Of a stretch of DNA of 64,000 nt, positions 55,157-64,000 are shown one piece after another. The position numbers and the translations under genes are program-made. How positions within the stretch are numbered: position 1 is the first letter of the stretch; every line of letters starts with the position of its first letter. Source of the DNA: Methanosaeta sp. PtaB.Bin039 (GTDB lineage: Archaea > Halobacteriota > Methanosarcinia > Methanotrichales > Methanotrichaceae). The stretch spans positions 1 through 64,000 of the forward strand of contig MVQI01000046.1 of NCBI GenBank assembly GCA_002067795.1, read 5' to 3'. The notes under the pieces were generated by a model that saw only the letters and a list, made by a program, of their open reading frames with translations, did no database searches and was not told where the DNA came from.

Positions 55157-56440
55157 ATGATGGGTTCGGAAAAATCTGGTTCTACAGAGGTGGCTGAGCT
55201 GCTCCTGACGGCGGAGATATACAACCGCAACGAGAGCCTCAACGAGGACGACTTGCCCCCCAAGATACGCAAGCATTACTTCGATCCGGCGGCCAGGGGA
55301 GTTAAGCGCCCCATCTATGTGACCATCGCCGATGTTGAAAAGATATACGGGCTGGAGGATGTGCGCGGCGTCATCAAAGGCCTGCCGTTCGTCTATCTTG
55401 AGGAGTTTGGGTCCCAGCTCCGCCTTACTGTCTTCGATCTTGGGGCCAAATGGTTCGCCAACCAAAAGAGCCTCGACCTGATCAAGTCAAATCCCACTCT
55501 CTCCCACTTCTACCAGAACTACGACTCTCTTGGAGTGGACTATTCGGAGTCCAAGAAGGCCAACAGGCCGCGTTTCGCCGACCGGGAATGGATCGATGCC
55601 AAGATTTCGGAGCTGACAGCCGAGGTCAAGGACTCCGACGAGGTTCTCAAGCTGGTACAGATCCGCTCTCCTGAGGATATCAGGGACCGAATTGAGGACC
55701 TGGTGCTGACCGAGGAGCAGAAATCGGAGATAGCCAAGGCTGAGAAGGCCATCCAGCACCGGGATTATCTGAGGGAGGTCGGGCTGCGCGAGATCGGAAA
55801 GCTGCTGTTCGTTGGCGGTCCGGGCACCGGTAAGACCTCAACTGCCCGGGCTATATCGCATTGGCTAGGCCTGCCTCTGGTGGAGGTCAGGCTCTCCATG
55901 ATAACCAGCCAGTACCTGGGGGAGACCTCCAAGAACATAGACAAGGTCTTCGACCTGGCCAAGCGCCTATCGCCTTGCATACTGTTCGTCGACGAGTTCG
56001 ACTTCGTTGCCAAGACCAGGACATCGGACGAGCACGGGGCCATAAAGAGGGCGGTCAATACCCTTCTCAAGGCCATCGACGAGGTGAGCCTGGTGCAGGA
56101 CGGCGTGCTGCTGATCGCCGCCACCAATCACCCCCAGCTGCTCGATTATGCCGCATGGAGGCGGTTTGACAAGGTGCTGAGCTTCCCGCTGCCGGACAAG
56201 GATATGCGTCGCCGCATCTTGGACAAGGTCTTAAGCAAGATCGATACCCGCGTGGACACAGACGAGCTGGCAGCCCTGACAGAAGGGTACTCCGGTTCAG
56301 ATCTGCGTCTGGTGGTGAGGGAAGCCGTCTTGAATGCCCTGCTGCAGGATCGCACATCTCTTGATCAGGGCGATCTTCTGCGGGCTGTCGAGGAGTTCGA
56401 GCGACGCATCTCCGAGCATCGCCGGGCGGTTCCTTCGTAG
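55157..56440 (+). CDS. AAA-family ATPase with uncharacterised N-terminal domain
   Basis: About 427 residues. The first 200 residues are a domain I do not recognise (NRNESLNEDDLPPKIRKHYF, LEDVRGVIKGLPFVYLEEFGSQLRL). The AAA module follows: Walker A GGPGTGKTS near residue 212, Walker B CILFVDEFDF, sensor-1 IAATNHP, and the C-terminal lid GYSGSDLRLVVREAV. It resembles archaeal stand-alone AAA proteins related to CDC48/proteasomal ATPases. GGAG is five bases before ATG 55157; TTG 55154 is also possible. It is followed by the metallo-beta-lactamase gene after 11 bases. Confidence 0.82.
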   Translation: MMGSEKSGSTEVAELLLTAEIYNRNESLNEDDLPPKIRKHYFDPAARGVKRPIYVTIADVEKIYGLEDVRGVIKGLPFVYLEEFGSQLRLTVFDLGAKWFANQKSLDLIKSNPTLSHFYQNYDSLGVDYSESKKANRPRFADREWIDAKISELTAEVKDSDEVLKLVQIRSPEDIRDRIEDLVLTEEQKSEIAKAEKAIQHRDYLREVGLREIGKLLFVGGPGTGKTSTARAISHWLGLPLVEVRLSMITSQYLGETSKNIDKVFDLAKRLSPCILFVDEFDFVAKTRTSDEHGAIKRAVNTLLKAIDEVSLVQDGVLLIAATNHPQLLDYAAWRRFDKVLSFPLPDKDMRRRILDKVLSKIDTRVDTDELAALTEGYSGSDLRLVVREAVLNALLQDRTSLDQGDLLRAVEEFERRISEHRRAVPS

Positions 56441-56451
56441 GATGGGAGTTG

Positions 56452-57198
56452 ATGGGAAAGTTGCTGATCACAATGCTTGGGACCGGGGACGCCATCGGCA
56501 CCCCAAAGATCGGCTGCAAATGCCCCACCTGTCTGGATGCCCTGGGCGGAGGCCTCAGCCGCAGGATGCGCTTCTCCGTGCTGCTGGAGTCTGACGATGG
56601 AAGGGTCCTTGTGGACACGAGCCCGGATCTGCGCTGGCAGCTTTTAAAGAGGGACCTCTCCAAGGTGGACGCGGTGATCTGGACCCACGCTCACTACGAC
56701 CATTACGCCGGCTTTGGGGACTTTCACCGGGTTCAGAACCGCGTGCCTGTCTATGGCACGAAGGGCACCATGGATTACATCATGAACTACCTCTACTTCC
56801 TGCGGCCCGAGAGGCACGACGTCTTGGCCGGCGTCCCTTTTGAGCTTGCCGGCATGGATTTCACCCTATTTCCGGTTGACCACCCGCCGGTGGAGACCAT
56901 GGGGGTTCTGGTGGAGGCTGGGGGAAAGCGGGCGGTGATCACCAGCGATACCACTGACGCGCTTTGCGCGCGGAGCATGGAGCTGATGGCAGGAGTCGAT
57001 CTCTTCCTGGCCGACGCCATAATGCCACCCGGATACAACCTGAACAAGCACATGAATGCAGAGCAGGCCATGGCCCTGGCCCGGCGCTTAAACGTGCGAA
57101 AGACCTACCTGACCCATTTAAGCCACCTGTATCCGCCGCATGATCAGGCGGTGCAGCAATGGCCTCTGGCCTACGATATGATGGAGATCGAGCTGTGA
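56452..57198 (+). CDS. Metallo-beta-lactamase fold hydrolase (PhnP-like)
   Basis: 248 residues. Metal-binding HAHYDHYAG near residue 82, further ligands in VDHPP and LADAIM and the C-terminal THLSH. An N-terminal Cys set (GCKCPTC) precedes the fold, as in PhnP-type phosphodiesterases and related archaeal proteins, which hold a structural zinc. The family cleaves cyclic or aryl phosphodiesters. It is probably co-transcribed with the AAA ATPase; a functional link is unproven. Confidence 0.83.
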   Translation: MGKLLITMLGTGDAIGTPKIGCKCPTCLDALGGGLSRRMRFSVLLESDDGRVLVDTSPDLRWQLLKRDLSKVDAVIWTHAHYDHYAGFGDFHRVQNRVPVYGTKGTMDYIMNYLYFLRPERHDVLAGVPFELAGMDFTLFPVDHPPVETMGVLVEAGGKRAVITSDTTDALCARSMELMAGVDLFLADAIMPPGYNLNKHMNAEQAMALARRLNVRKTYLTHLSHLYPPHDQAVQQWPLAYDMMEIEL

Positions 57199-57657
57199 CA
57201 CTCCATTATTGTCCTAACTTCTGAAAGACACGCACTCTTCGATGATTTTGTCTTGAGATATCGCTACCTTTTCGGCGCAAAAGGGCCACCACGGTTCATA
57301 ACGATGGGTGAAATCGCCAGTCCATTTATTATTTTGAATACACCGCAACTCTGCTGCAGGGTGCGCCGCCGCCGTTTGACTCCAGCCTGGAGTTCGATCT
57401 TCATTCGAGGTTTTCAGGTGTCCAAAAGTCCAGTCTATGCTCAAAATACCTATTTTGAGATGCTTTATGATGGGATCTGAATCGTCCTTGAGCCCATGAC
57501 CTTCGTTGATATCCGTTGCCCGCCTTTGTCCCATGGCAGGACGCTCCTCTCTGTTTTTCACGTGAGGTCCTCTTGGGATGTTTAGAAAGGCTTAAGTCCA
57601 ATAAGTTTTAGTTAACTAAAATTATCTTGATCAAAGCAGGCGGGTGATCCTGTGGAT
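57199..57657. promoter_or_regulatory. Intergenic region with two perfect palindromes before the solute-binding gene
   Basis: Hairpin CCTTTT/AAAAGG at 57267-57284, near the end of the upstream transcript. A 20-base palindrome CTCAAAATACCTATTTTGAG at 57440-57459. A 16-base perfect palindrome TTTTAGTTAACTAAAA at 57606-57621, about 37 bases before the ATG of the next gene, placed like an operator over the promoter. A minus-strand frame (57214-57561) has no recognisable content. Confidence 0.5.
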
Positions 57658-58767
57658 ATGAAACCGTTCCATTCAATCGGTATTGGCAGGCTCTTGATGG
57701 CGACTTTCGTGATCTTGGCCATCTGTGGGATTGCGATAGCGGCCAGCTCATCTGGCTATCCCAGGACAATTGTGGACGATGCTGGCAGGCAGGTTACTAT
57801 CCAGATGCCTGTTGAGAAGATCGTTCCTTTGGATTCGTGCGGGGCCAAGATGATATACCTTCTGGGGGCGCAGGACAAGATACTCGCAGTAGGATCTGAT
57901 GTGATATCCAGAAGCGGCTATCTTCCCGGGGTGAAGGAGAGACAATCAGTGGGCAAATGGCACGAATTCGATTACGAGATGATCGGTGAGCTGGCCAAGG
58001 ATGGTGATGGGGCCGCTGCAAATACGATCGTTTTATGTACGGTCACCGGAATGGACCCGGTGAGCGAGATTGCCCCCGCATTAGAGGGCTTTTCGGATAT
58101 CACCGTGATCGGATTGGACACCCATAAGATGGAGAATGTCACATCGGATCTAGAGCGGCTCGGGATTGTTCTGGAGAAGGAGAACCAGGTCGTGGAGAAC
58201 ATGGCCTGGTACAATCAGAAGATCGCTCAGATCGAGGAGGCTGTAGCTGGCAGGCCTGCGCCCAGGGTCTATATCGAGATGGGCACGTCGAGGGGCTTGG
58301 GGGATCTATCCACATACGGTGTCACTTCCAGCACGAACAAGCTGATCAAGATGGCAAACGGATATGATGTTTGCCGGGAGCCAAAGACCTTCTTGAAGGT
58401 GGCCTGGGAATGGGTAATCGATCGAAATCCCGAGGTCATTTTAAAAACCGGCTCTGTGGATACTCTGGGGTGGTCAAGACGTCCCAGCCAAGACGCAACC
58501 GGTCTTGAGAAGACCCGAAACGAGATCTTTAGCCGACCAGGAGCTGATACCGTGAGCGCGGTAAAGAGCGATCGGGTGTATATCATCTGGAATTCTATGC
58601 TTTCAGGATTCGATAATGTTGTAGGTGCAGCTTATCTGGCCAAGATCTTTCATCCCGAGATAGATCTGGATCCGGATGAGATCTCTCAGGAGTACATGTC
58701 GCGGCTCGGACTGGATGCCCAGGAGGATCGGGTTTTGGTTTATCCGCATCCGGGTATCTCGGCATAA
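57658..58767 (+). CDS. Secreted ABC solute-binding protein (BtuF/FepB type)
   Basis: 369 residues. Signal segment LLMATFVILAICGIAIAAS, then the TroA/BtuF-like fold: RTIVDDAGRQVTIQMPVEKIVPLDSCGAKMIYLLGAQDKILAVGSD, VKERQSVGKWHEFDYEMIGEL, and the inter-lobe helix region KENQVVENMAWYNQKI. No lipobox Cys is present, so it is not a typical lipoprotein. Substrates in this family are cobamides, siderophores or metal complexes. No permease or ATPase gene is adjacent. GGTGATCC precedes ATG 57658. The CobN-type gene nearby suggests cobalt, nickel or tetrapyrrole handling. Confidence 0.8.
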   Translation: MKPFHSIGIGRLLMATFVILAICGIAIAASSSGYPRTIVDDAGRQVTIQMPVEKIVPLDSCGAKMIYLLGAQDKILAVGSDVISRSGYLPGVKERQSVGKWHEFDYEMIGELAKDGDGAAANTIVLCTVTGMDPVSEIAPALEGFSDITVIGLDTHKMENVTSDLERLGIVLEKENQVVENMAWYNQKIAQIEEAVAGRPAPRVYIEMGTSRGLGDLSTYGVTSSTNKLIKMANGYDVCREPKTFLKVAWEWVIDRNPEVILKTGSVDTLGWSRRPSQDATGLEKTRNEIFSRPGADTVSAVKSDRVYIIWNSMLSGFDNVVGAAYLAKIFHPEIDLDPDEISQEYMSRLGLDAQEDRVLVYPHPGISA

Positions 58768-58850
58768 TTTTTGGAAATCTTTACTTATTTTTATATATAT
58801 ATATTTTATTTAAGGCTTGCCAGGCTTGCTCAATCGTCTCCTGACATCTC
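58768..58850. terminator. Convergent intergenic region with T-rich and short TA tract
   Basis: Between convergent genes; contains TTATTTTTATATATATATATTTT-type sequence at about 58785-58806, suitable as a bidirectional archaeal (oligo-T) terminator. Confidence 0.5.
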
Positions 58851-59909
58851 TTAAAGGTCTGCATGATCTATCTCTAAATCTCTTCTCGCATGTCTGATGA
58901 ATGCCTTTTTTACGGCGCATTCCACAGAGGGATCAGATCCAATTGCCTGGTGTGCCAGGCACGGCCCTCCGCATAGCCATCGATCGGGGCATGATTCGCA
59001 TTCCTGCCTGCCAGGCACGAGGCGGCGGGCATGGGCCATCCGGTCCGGCAGCCCATCCTTGAAGCTTGGGTCGTCAATTCGTCCCATGATCATCTCCGGA
59101 CCCAGAAGGGATGGGCAGACATATGATCTGCCGTCAGCAAGCACGACAAGCGATCGGCACGAATCGAAGTAGCAGTGATGGCGCCTGGCTCGGCTGCACT
59201 TCACGGTGTGCAGCATCCGCTCAAGCTCGCGAAATTTCACCCTTGGCCCGCCCATCTCAGCCAGACGATCGGCACGCGATACCGCCTCATCGATGCATTT
59301 GGCAGCGGCATATGGGTCAGGCTGCATGGGCTGGGCGGCTCTGCCAACCGGTCTCAGGACGTCGATGGCTATTCCTTCAACGTTTCCCATGTAGCTCAGC
59401 AGGTCAACCAAACCGGCAAGAGCAAAGGCATTTTCCCTGGAAAGAACGCAGGTTGCACCCACACGGATTCCTTCGTCTCGGAGTGCCGCAATCCCACAGA
59501 GGGCCGAAGCAGCCGAGCCCCTGCCATCTGGAAAAGGCCGAAGGGCGTCATTTACTGGCGGAGGGCCGTCCAGGCTGACACCCACTCCGATCCTGAGGCA
59601 GCTCAGCTTGCCAGCGACATCAGGATCGATTAGAGTCGCGTTGCTCTGGACCTGGCAGGGCGATCGAAGTCCGATCTGGTCCAGGTAGTCGACGGCCTCT
59701 TCGATGAGGTCGATTTCTAGCAGCGGCTCGCCGCCGGTGAACTGGATCTTGAATCTCGGGAAGCATTCTGCCATCACATCGATGGCTCGCTCTGCCACTT
59801 CCCAGCGCATGGCCGTCTTCTTCTCACCGCCACAGGCGTAGCAGTAGCGGCAGCGCAGGTTGCAGTCGTCTGTTACTGATAGGGCCAGAAGGGCCATCTC
59901 TTCGGGCAT
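58851..59909 (-). CDS. Radical SAM / SPASM domain protein next to cobN
   Basis: 352 residues. The radical SAM cluster is CNLRCRYC, followed by FTGGEPLLE. The C-terminal SPASM-like Cys set includes HHCYFDSC, SYVCPSLL and CESCPDRWLCGGPC. This architecture occurs in sulfatase-maturing and peptide-modifying enzymes. It follows the CobN-type gene by 27 bases and is probably co-transcribed. I recall peptide-modifying radical SAM enzymes linked to cobN in methanogens, but I could not find an obvious precursor peptide here. The substrate is unknown. Confidence 0.8.
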   Translation of the reverse strand: MPEEMALLALSVTDDCNLRCRYCYACGGEKKTAMRWEVAERAIDVMAECFPRFKIQFTGGEPLLEIDLIEEAVDYLDQIGLRSPCQVQSNATLIDPDVAGKLSCLRIGVGVSLDGPPPVNDALRPFPDGRGSAASALCGIAALRDEGIRVGATCVLSRENAFALAGLVDLLSYMGNVEGIAIDVLRPVGRAAQPMQPDPYAAAKCIDEAVSRADRLAEMGGPRVKFRELERMLHTVKCSRARRHHCYFDSCRSLVVLADGRSYVCPSLLGPEMIMGRIDDPSFKDGLPDRMAHARRLVPGRQECESCPDRWLCGGPCLAHQAIGSDPSVECAVKKAFIRHARRDLEIDHADL

Positions 59910-59936
59910 TCGATCAGGCCTCTTTCAGCTCCCCAA

Positions 59937-62900
59937 CTATTCTCTTGATCTTCTGCCATCCTTCTCGCCCACATCCTCAATCCACCCTTCGATCTCAAGA
60001 TAGACGTCCCGAAGCTCCTCTTTCATCTCGTCTGACGCCTGCCACATCCCCCGTTCTGCTGCCTCAAGCAGCCGCTCGGCGATGTTTTGCAGTGCGTGAG
60101 GGTTTACGTCCTTCAGCCACTCCTGCATCTCCTTGTCAAGGGCGTACTTGCTCGCCAGCTCCTCGTACATCCAGTCCTCAAGAACCTCGGCGGTGGCGTC
60201 CCAGCCAAAAGCGATATCGACCATCCTCGAGATGTCGCCCGCTCCCTTGTAGCCGTGACGCTGCATGCTCTTTATCCACTTGGGATTGAGGATGCGGGCG
60301 CGGAAGATGTGCTTCGTCTCCTCGACCGTGCTTCTGGTCTTCACCCGGTCGGGATCTGAGCTGTCGCCGCAGTAGGAACGGGGAAGCTCTCCTTTCAGGG
60401 CCTTGACGGCTGCGATCATGCCGCCGTGATACGAGTAGAAATCGTCGCCGTCCAGCATGTCGTACTCGCGGGTGTCCTCGTTCTTGACGGTCAGGTCGAG
60501 ACGGCACAGGCGCCTTCGAAACTCGTCTGGAACAGTTGCTCCGAAGTTCTTGCGGCCGTAGGCATATCCGCCCCACTTGACGTAGATCTCTGCCAGGTCT
60601 TTCTCATCCTTCCAGTTCTTGGAGTCGATGGCATCGGAGACGCCTGCGCCGTAGGCTCCTGGGCGGCAGCCGAATATGCGGTAGCATGCTTCGGCCCTGG
60701 CCTGCTCCATCTCGATTCCCGTTGCTATCTTCTCAGAAATGTCTGCAGCTACGTGCTTTGCCAGGAAATTCTGCTCAGGCAGCTCGTTTTGCTGCGCCAC
60801 CAACTCCACTGCACTATCCACGAGATGGACGATATTGGGAAAGGCGTCCCGGAAGAATCCGCTGATGCGCAGCATAACGTCTATCCGAGGACGCTGTAGC
60901 TCCTCCATGGGAATGAGCTCAATACCTGTTACTCTGCCGCTCCTCTCCTCCCAGACCGGCCGAACGCCCATGAGGCAGAGGACCTCGGCAATGTCGTCCC
61001 CCTTGGTCCGCATGGTGGGACTGCCCCAGATGACCATTCCAAGAGACTCAGGATAGCGTCCCTCGTCCTCCAGATAGCGCTCAAGCAGGGCGTCCGCCTG
61101 GGCGACGCCCACCTTCCAGGCTGCCTGGGAGGGTATCGCCTGGGGATCGATCGAATAGAAGTTCCTTCCAGTGGGCAGTATGTCTGCCATTCCTCGAGTG
61201 GGAGCTCCGGAGGGCCCGGGAGAGACAAAACCCCCATCGCAGGCACAAAGGACACTGGACAGCTCGTCGACTGTGGCATTGATGCTGGGCGTAAGTGTGG
61301 CGGCTATGTAATCCAGCACCTTTTCAACATTTTGGCTCCTCTTTCCGAGGATCTCCTCTTCGAGGGACTGGATCTTTTCCCTACCAAAGCCCTGCTCATG
61401 AAGCCCTGCCACCAAACGAAGGGAGAGGGCATTCAGGTCCTCAATCACCTTACCGCAGGTCTGCGATCCTGCCACGATCTTGCCGCGGTTGGCCAGCAGA
61501 TACTCATAATCGTAGCCCATGGCCTCTGCCAGTGACTGCCTGAGGGACGGCACGGAGCCGTTTGCAAGCCTCGTGAGGGAGACCAAGAACTCGTCCAGGC
61601 GCAAGCCATCGGGCGGCTCGCCCAAGATATGGAGCCCGTCCCTGATCTGGGTGTCCGCTATCTCGTGCAGATATTCGTGCAGCCTCTCAAGAAATCCATC
61701 AAAATCAGAGAACGCTGCCACTTCGTCCGTCTCAAGGTCGTATTCCAGCTTGGCCTCACAGACCTTTCCCCAGATCATCTTCTTCTGTGTCGGCAGCTTC
61801 GACGGATCTCCCTGGGCTGCATGATAGTAGTCTTGCAGCATCACCTCGAGCGCTGCTAGCTCGTCGTAGGAATCGGCATTGTGCATCACAGAAACCAGAT
61901 GGTCGATTATGCAGCAGTAGCTCCTCCTCTTGGCCTGAGTTCCCTCCCCTGGATTGTTTATGATGTAGGGATAGATGTTGGGAAGGTCGGATATTGCTAT
62001 GTCGGGGAAGCATGAGCCGGAGAGGCCAACCGACTTTCCCGGAAGCCATTCCAGCGAGCCGTGCTTTCCGATGTGCATGACTGCGTCAGCTTGGAAGACG
62101 TCACGAATCCAGCGGTAGTAGGCGTAGTAATGGTGCGGAATGGGATGGTCCGGGCTGTGGTAGATGGCGGCAGGGTCCTCCAGAAATCCGCGCGGCGGCT
62201 GAAGGCCGATGAAGATGTTGCCGTTTATGATGCCAGGAATTGCCAGGCTATTCTTATGAACGAAAAGCTCTCCCGGGGGCTTTCCCCAGGCGGCGGTCAT
62301 CTTCTCCTGCACATCGTCTGGGAGCTGCCCAAACCATCGCAGATAGTCATCATCAGAGACGCAGTCAATCGCCCTCTTTCCCATATCCTCCGGGCTCCTG
62401 GATCGCCGATCGAGTGTCAGGCGGCTCCTTACATCCTCGATCAGGGCCTGGCCGCTCTCAGGCATCTTCTCAATCACATATCCAGCATCTTCCATGGCCT
62501 TCATTATGTTCAGGACGGAAACCGGTGAGTCCAGCCCGAAGGCAGTGCCGATGCGGTCGTCCCTGGGTGGGTAGTTGTGGAAGATGATTGCCACCTTCTT
62601 TTGGGAGTTGGGGATATGGCGGAGAGCCGCCCAGTTGAGGCTCAGCCGCACGATCTTGGCGATGCGCTCGGCCAGCGGCTCAAATCTGATCATGCTTGCT
62701 CCGGTCAGAGGATCTGTATCCGTTCTCTGCCTGGCCGCCACTGGAACCGTAATCAGCATACCGTCGAACTCCGGCATGGCAATTCCCATGGAGATGTCCA
62801 GTGGGCTGCAGCCCTGCAGGGACATATTCCATTCTGCAGGAGAGTTGTATGTCACGATGGCTTTTAGGACAGGGACATTCAGCCTCTTTAAGAACCACTG

Positions 62901-63791
62901 CTCGGATCTGGCGACCTCTTCCTCCTCGTCCTTATCCGATCCTTCCCAGGGCTTGATGGATAGCGAGAACATGAGGGTGCTGATCAGGACGTCTATAAGT
63001 GGCCGTCCGTCCTTCATGAAGAAATTATCGACCACCCACTCTGCTCCCTTCGTCCCCCGCTCGACGTCTTTTAGGGCGTGAAGGAAGACTGGAATGACAT
63101 TTGCGCCCTGCCCCTCGATCTCCTCAATAAGCCTGTCGATGAAGACCGTGTTTCCCGCACGCCACAGGCTCTGATAGAACCACAGGCCAACCGTCGGCCT
63201 ACCTGCCACGTATTTTCTTTTCAGGTACTCCTCAAGCGTTGGGACGCAATCGAAGTCCGGATGATAGATGCCCTCCCAGATGGGCTTCTCGGGCTCACAG
63301 AATTCATAATCCGCTCCAACGAGCTGATTGGCCAGGTATAAGAGGAGGTTGTAGAAGTTCTCACGCCCGCCAAAGTCGAGATACTGAGATACCTTTTTGT
63401 AGACCTCGCCGTCAACGGTCGACAGCTTCACAAGATCGATCTCTGGCTCATTTGAGGCAGACTGTGCATGGATGGATGCTCTGCTCTCCTTCAGCCTTTT
63501 AATCAGCTCGTCAAAGCATGGGAGGCTCTTCTTTCCTCCGTGCAGATTGAAGATGACCAGGTGGCAGCACCTGGCAGACAGCACGAACCGCTCCCTTTGG
63601 GCGGCGTCCTTGAGGTCCTCGCCGGATCTGACTGCCACCTCTGCAATCTCACCTTTTTGGCGGATCAGCTCTCTTAGTGCGGATATGAGAGGGAAGACGT
63701 CGCTTGCTTCCTGTGTGGTGACGTATGCAATCTTGACCTTCTTCGTAATAATCCATCCCGTTAATTCTTGATCGGACAAGCCCTTTTGCAC
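59937..63791 (-). CDS. cobN: CobN-type cobaltochelatase / magnesium chelatase subunit H family
   Basis: 1284 residues, full length for CobN. MHIGKHGSLEWLPGKSVGLS (about residue 565) is the family hallmark around the metal-binding His/Glu; NNPGEGTQAKRR and GCRPGAYGAGVSDAI are further conserved blocks. CobN inserts cobalt into a corrin ring with CobS/CobT or ChlI/D ATPases, none of which is adjacent. Methanogens usually have several CobN paralogues whose metal and ring partners are uncertain. The start is GTG 63791; a bidirectional AT-rich promoter separates it from the nitrilase gene. Confidence 0.9.
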   Translation of the reverse strand: MQKGLSDQELTGWIITKKVKIAYVTTQEASDVFPLISALRELIRQKGEIAEVAVRSGEDLKDAAQRERFVLSARCCHLVIFNLHGGKKSLPCFDELIKRLKESRASIHAQSASNEPEIDLVKLSTVDGEVYKKVSQYLDFGGRENFYNLLLYLANQLVGADYEFCEPEKPIWEGIYHPDFDCVPTLEEYLKRKYVAGRPTVGLWFYQSLWRAGNTVFIDRLIEEIEGQGANVIPVFLHALKDVERGTKGAEWVVDNFFMKDGRPLIDVLISTLMFSLSIKPWEGSDKDEEEEVARSEQWFLKRLNVPVLKAIVTYNSPAEWNMSLQGCSPLDISMGIAMPEFDGMLITVPVAARQRTDTDPLTGASMIRFEPLAERIAKIVRLSLNWAALRHIPNSQKKVAIIFHNYPPRDDRIGTAFGLDSPVSVLNIMKAMEDAGYVIEKMPESGQALIEDVRSRLTLDRRSRSPEDMGKRAIDCVSDDDYLRWFGQLPDDVQEKMTAAWGKPPGELFVHKNSLAIPGIINGNIFIGLQPPRGFLEDPAAIYHSPDHPIPHHYYAYYRWIRDVFQADAVMHIGKHGSLEWLPGKSVGLSGSCFPDIAISDLPNIYPYIINNPGEGTQAKRRSYCCIIDHLVSVMHNADSYDELAALEVMLQDYYHAAQGDPSKLPTQKKMIWGKVCEAKLEYDLETDEVAAFSDFDGFLERLHEYLHEIADTQIRDGLHILGEPPDGLRLDEFLVSLTRLANGSVPSLRQSLAEAMGYDYEYLLANRGKIVAGSQTCGKVIEDLNALSLRLVAGLHEQGFGREKIQSLEEEILGKRSQNVEKVLDYIAATLTPSINATVDELSSVLCACDGGFVSPGPSGAPTRGMADILPTGRNFYSIDPQAIPSQAAWKVGVAQADALLERYLEDEGRYPESLGMVIWGSPTMRTKGDDIAEVLCLMGVRPVWEERSGRVTGIELIPMEELQRPRIDVMLRISGFFRDAFPNIVHLVDSAVELVAQQNELPEQNFLAKHVAADISEKIATGIEMEQARAEACYRIFGCRPGAYGAGVSDAIDSKNWKDEKDLAEIYVKWGGYAYGRKNFGATVPDEFRRRLCRLDLTVKNEDTREYDMLDGDDFYSYHGGMIAAVKALKGELPRSYCGDSSDPDRVKTRSTVEETKHIFRARILNPKWIKSMQRHGYKGAGDISRMVDIAFGWDATAEVLEDWMYEELASKYALDKEMQEWLKDVNPHALQNIAERLLEAAERGMWQASDEMKEELRDVYLEIEGWIEDVGEKDGRRSRE

Positions 63792-63869
63792 AACGAAACA
63801 TTTTTTAAGTTAAAGCTAGTTTAGTTGATTTAATAAAGCTTTCGAGAGCCCATCGATCATTTGGCGAGC
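63792..63869. promoter_or_regulatory. Divergent promoter of cobN and nitrilase-like gene
   Basis: 78 AT-rich bases. On the minus strand TTTATTAAATC (63827-63837) is a TATA candidate for cobN. TTTAGTT at 63820-63826 matches one arm of the palindrome in front of the solute-binding gene (57606-57621), a possible shared operator half-site. Confidence 0.4.
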
Positions 63870-64000
63870 ATGAATCAAATGAGTTCAAATTATAAAGAAA
63901 TCAGTAATAAAATGTCCCGTGGAGATCTGAGGGTTGCACTTATTCATGCATCAATTTCCTGGAATGACAAGGATAAAAATATCACCAAATTATTGGCCCT
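63870..64000 (+). CDS. Carbon-nitrogen hydrolase (nitrilase superfamily), N-terminal fragment
   Basis: Truncated by the window end. After 14 extra residues from ATG 63870 the frame gives MSRGDLRVALIHASISWNDK and then KNITKLLAL, which matches the first strand and helix of nitrilase-family amidohydrolases (usual form VALIQ...GD...N...A). The catalytic Glu-Lys-Cys residues lie outside the window. ATG 63879 or 63912 are alternative starts. Confidence 0.55.
   Translation, partial: MNQMSSNYKEISNKMSRGDLRVALIHASISWNDKDKNITKLLA

Noticed and set aside
57214-57561. 115-residue minus-strand frame in the 57.2-57.6 kb gap, considered as a modified-peptide precursor
   Set aside because: Too long and Cys-poor for the peptides I know, contains the palindrome, and shows no good start signal.
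58785-58806. Second TA tract
   Set aside because: Short, T-rich and between convergent genes; best explained as a terminator, not a switch.

Overview
The window reads as a chromosomal segment of a GC-rich methanogenic archaeon. A coenzyme F420 glutamyl ligase, a methanopterin-type dihydropteroate synthase homologue, a CobN-type chelatase and an AglB/STT3 oligosaccharyltransferase all point that way. The siroheme-type heme branch (hemL-hemC-cobA/hemD-ahbD) fits cytochrome-containing Methanosarcinales, and with the base composition I favour a Methanothrix (Methanosaeta)-like organism. The genus is inference. No rRNA, tRNA or CRISPR array was seen.

Layout. (1) 1-13.2 kb, carbohydrate region: end of an aglB-like gene, two GT4 glycosyltransferases, a glycogen synthase following a KaiC-like ATPase, a lone TnpB element inserted directly in front of a GH57 amylase, a debranching enzyme, an iron-sulfur flavoprotein and a proline dehydrogenase-like gene. 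(2) 13.4-24.2 kb, cofactor region on the minus strand: a 39-residue Lys-rich peptide, an AhbD-like radical SAM enzyme, a CobA-HemD fusion, HemC with an apparent CTG start, HemL, LarC, TrkH, a CofE-cytidine deaminase fusion and a DHPS homologue. (3) 24.2-29.9 kb: an ABC exporter with a secreted partner, then a znuABC-type metal importer led by a small Cys-rich gene and a palindromic operator candidate. (4) 29.9-42.5 kb, accessory region: an AT-rich leader and one 3786-residue secreted protein with 25 near-identical 81-residue repeats. Its only plausible starts lie upstream of a (TA)19 tract, so it is a strong candidate for phase variation by slippage. (5) 42.5-49.9 kb: Dph6 overlapping a class I glutamine amidotransferase, an asparagine synthetase-like gene, and a compact feo operon (two FeoA, FeoB split into GTPase and membrane proteins, a small membrane protein) with a DtxR regulator downstream and DtxR-like half-sites upstream, next to an MFS gene. 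(6) 50-54.9 kb: a branched-chain amino acid operon (leuA/cimA-ilvB-ilvN-ilvC). (7) 55-64 kb: an AAA ATPase and metallo-beta-lactamase pair, a solute-binding protein behind two palindromes, a SPASM radical SAM enzyme, a CobN-type chelatase and the start of a nitrilase-family gene.

Working together: regions 3, 5 and 7 all handle metals (zinc/manganese, iron, probably cobalt or nickel) and each has palindromic promoter DNA. Regions 1 and 4 may be linked, because AglB can glycosylate Asn-X-Ser/Thr and 21 of the 25 repeats of the giant protein carry such a sequon at the same position. The most unusual item is the giant gene with its TA tract.
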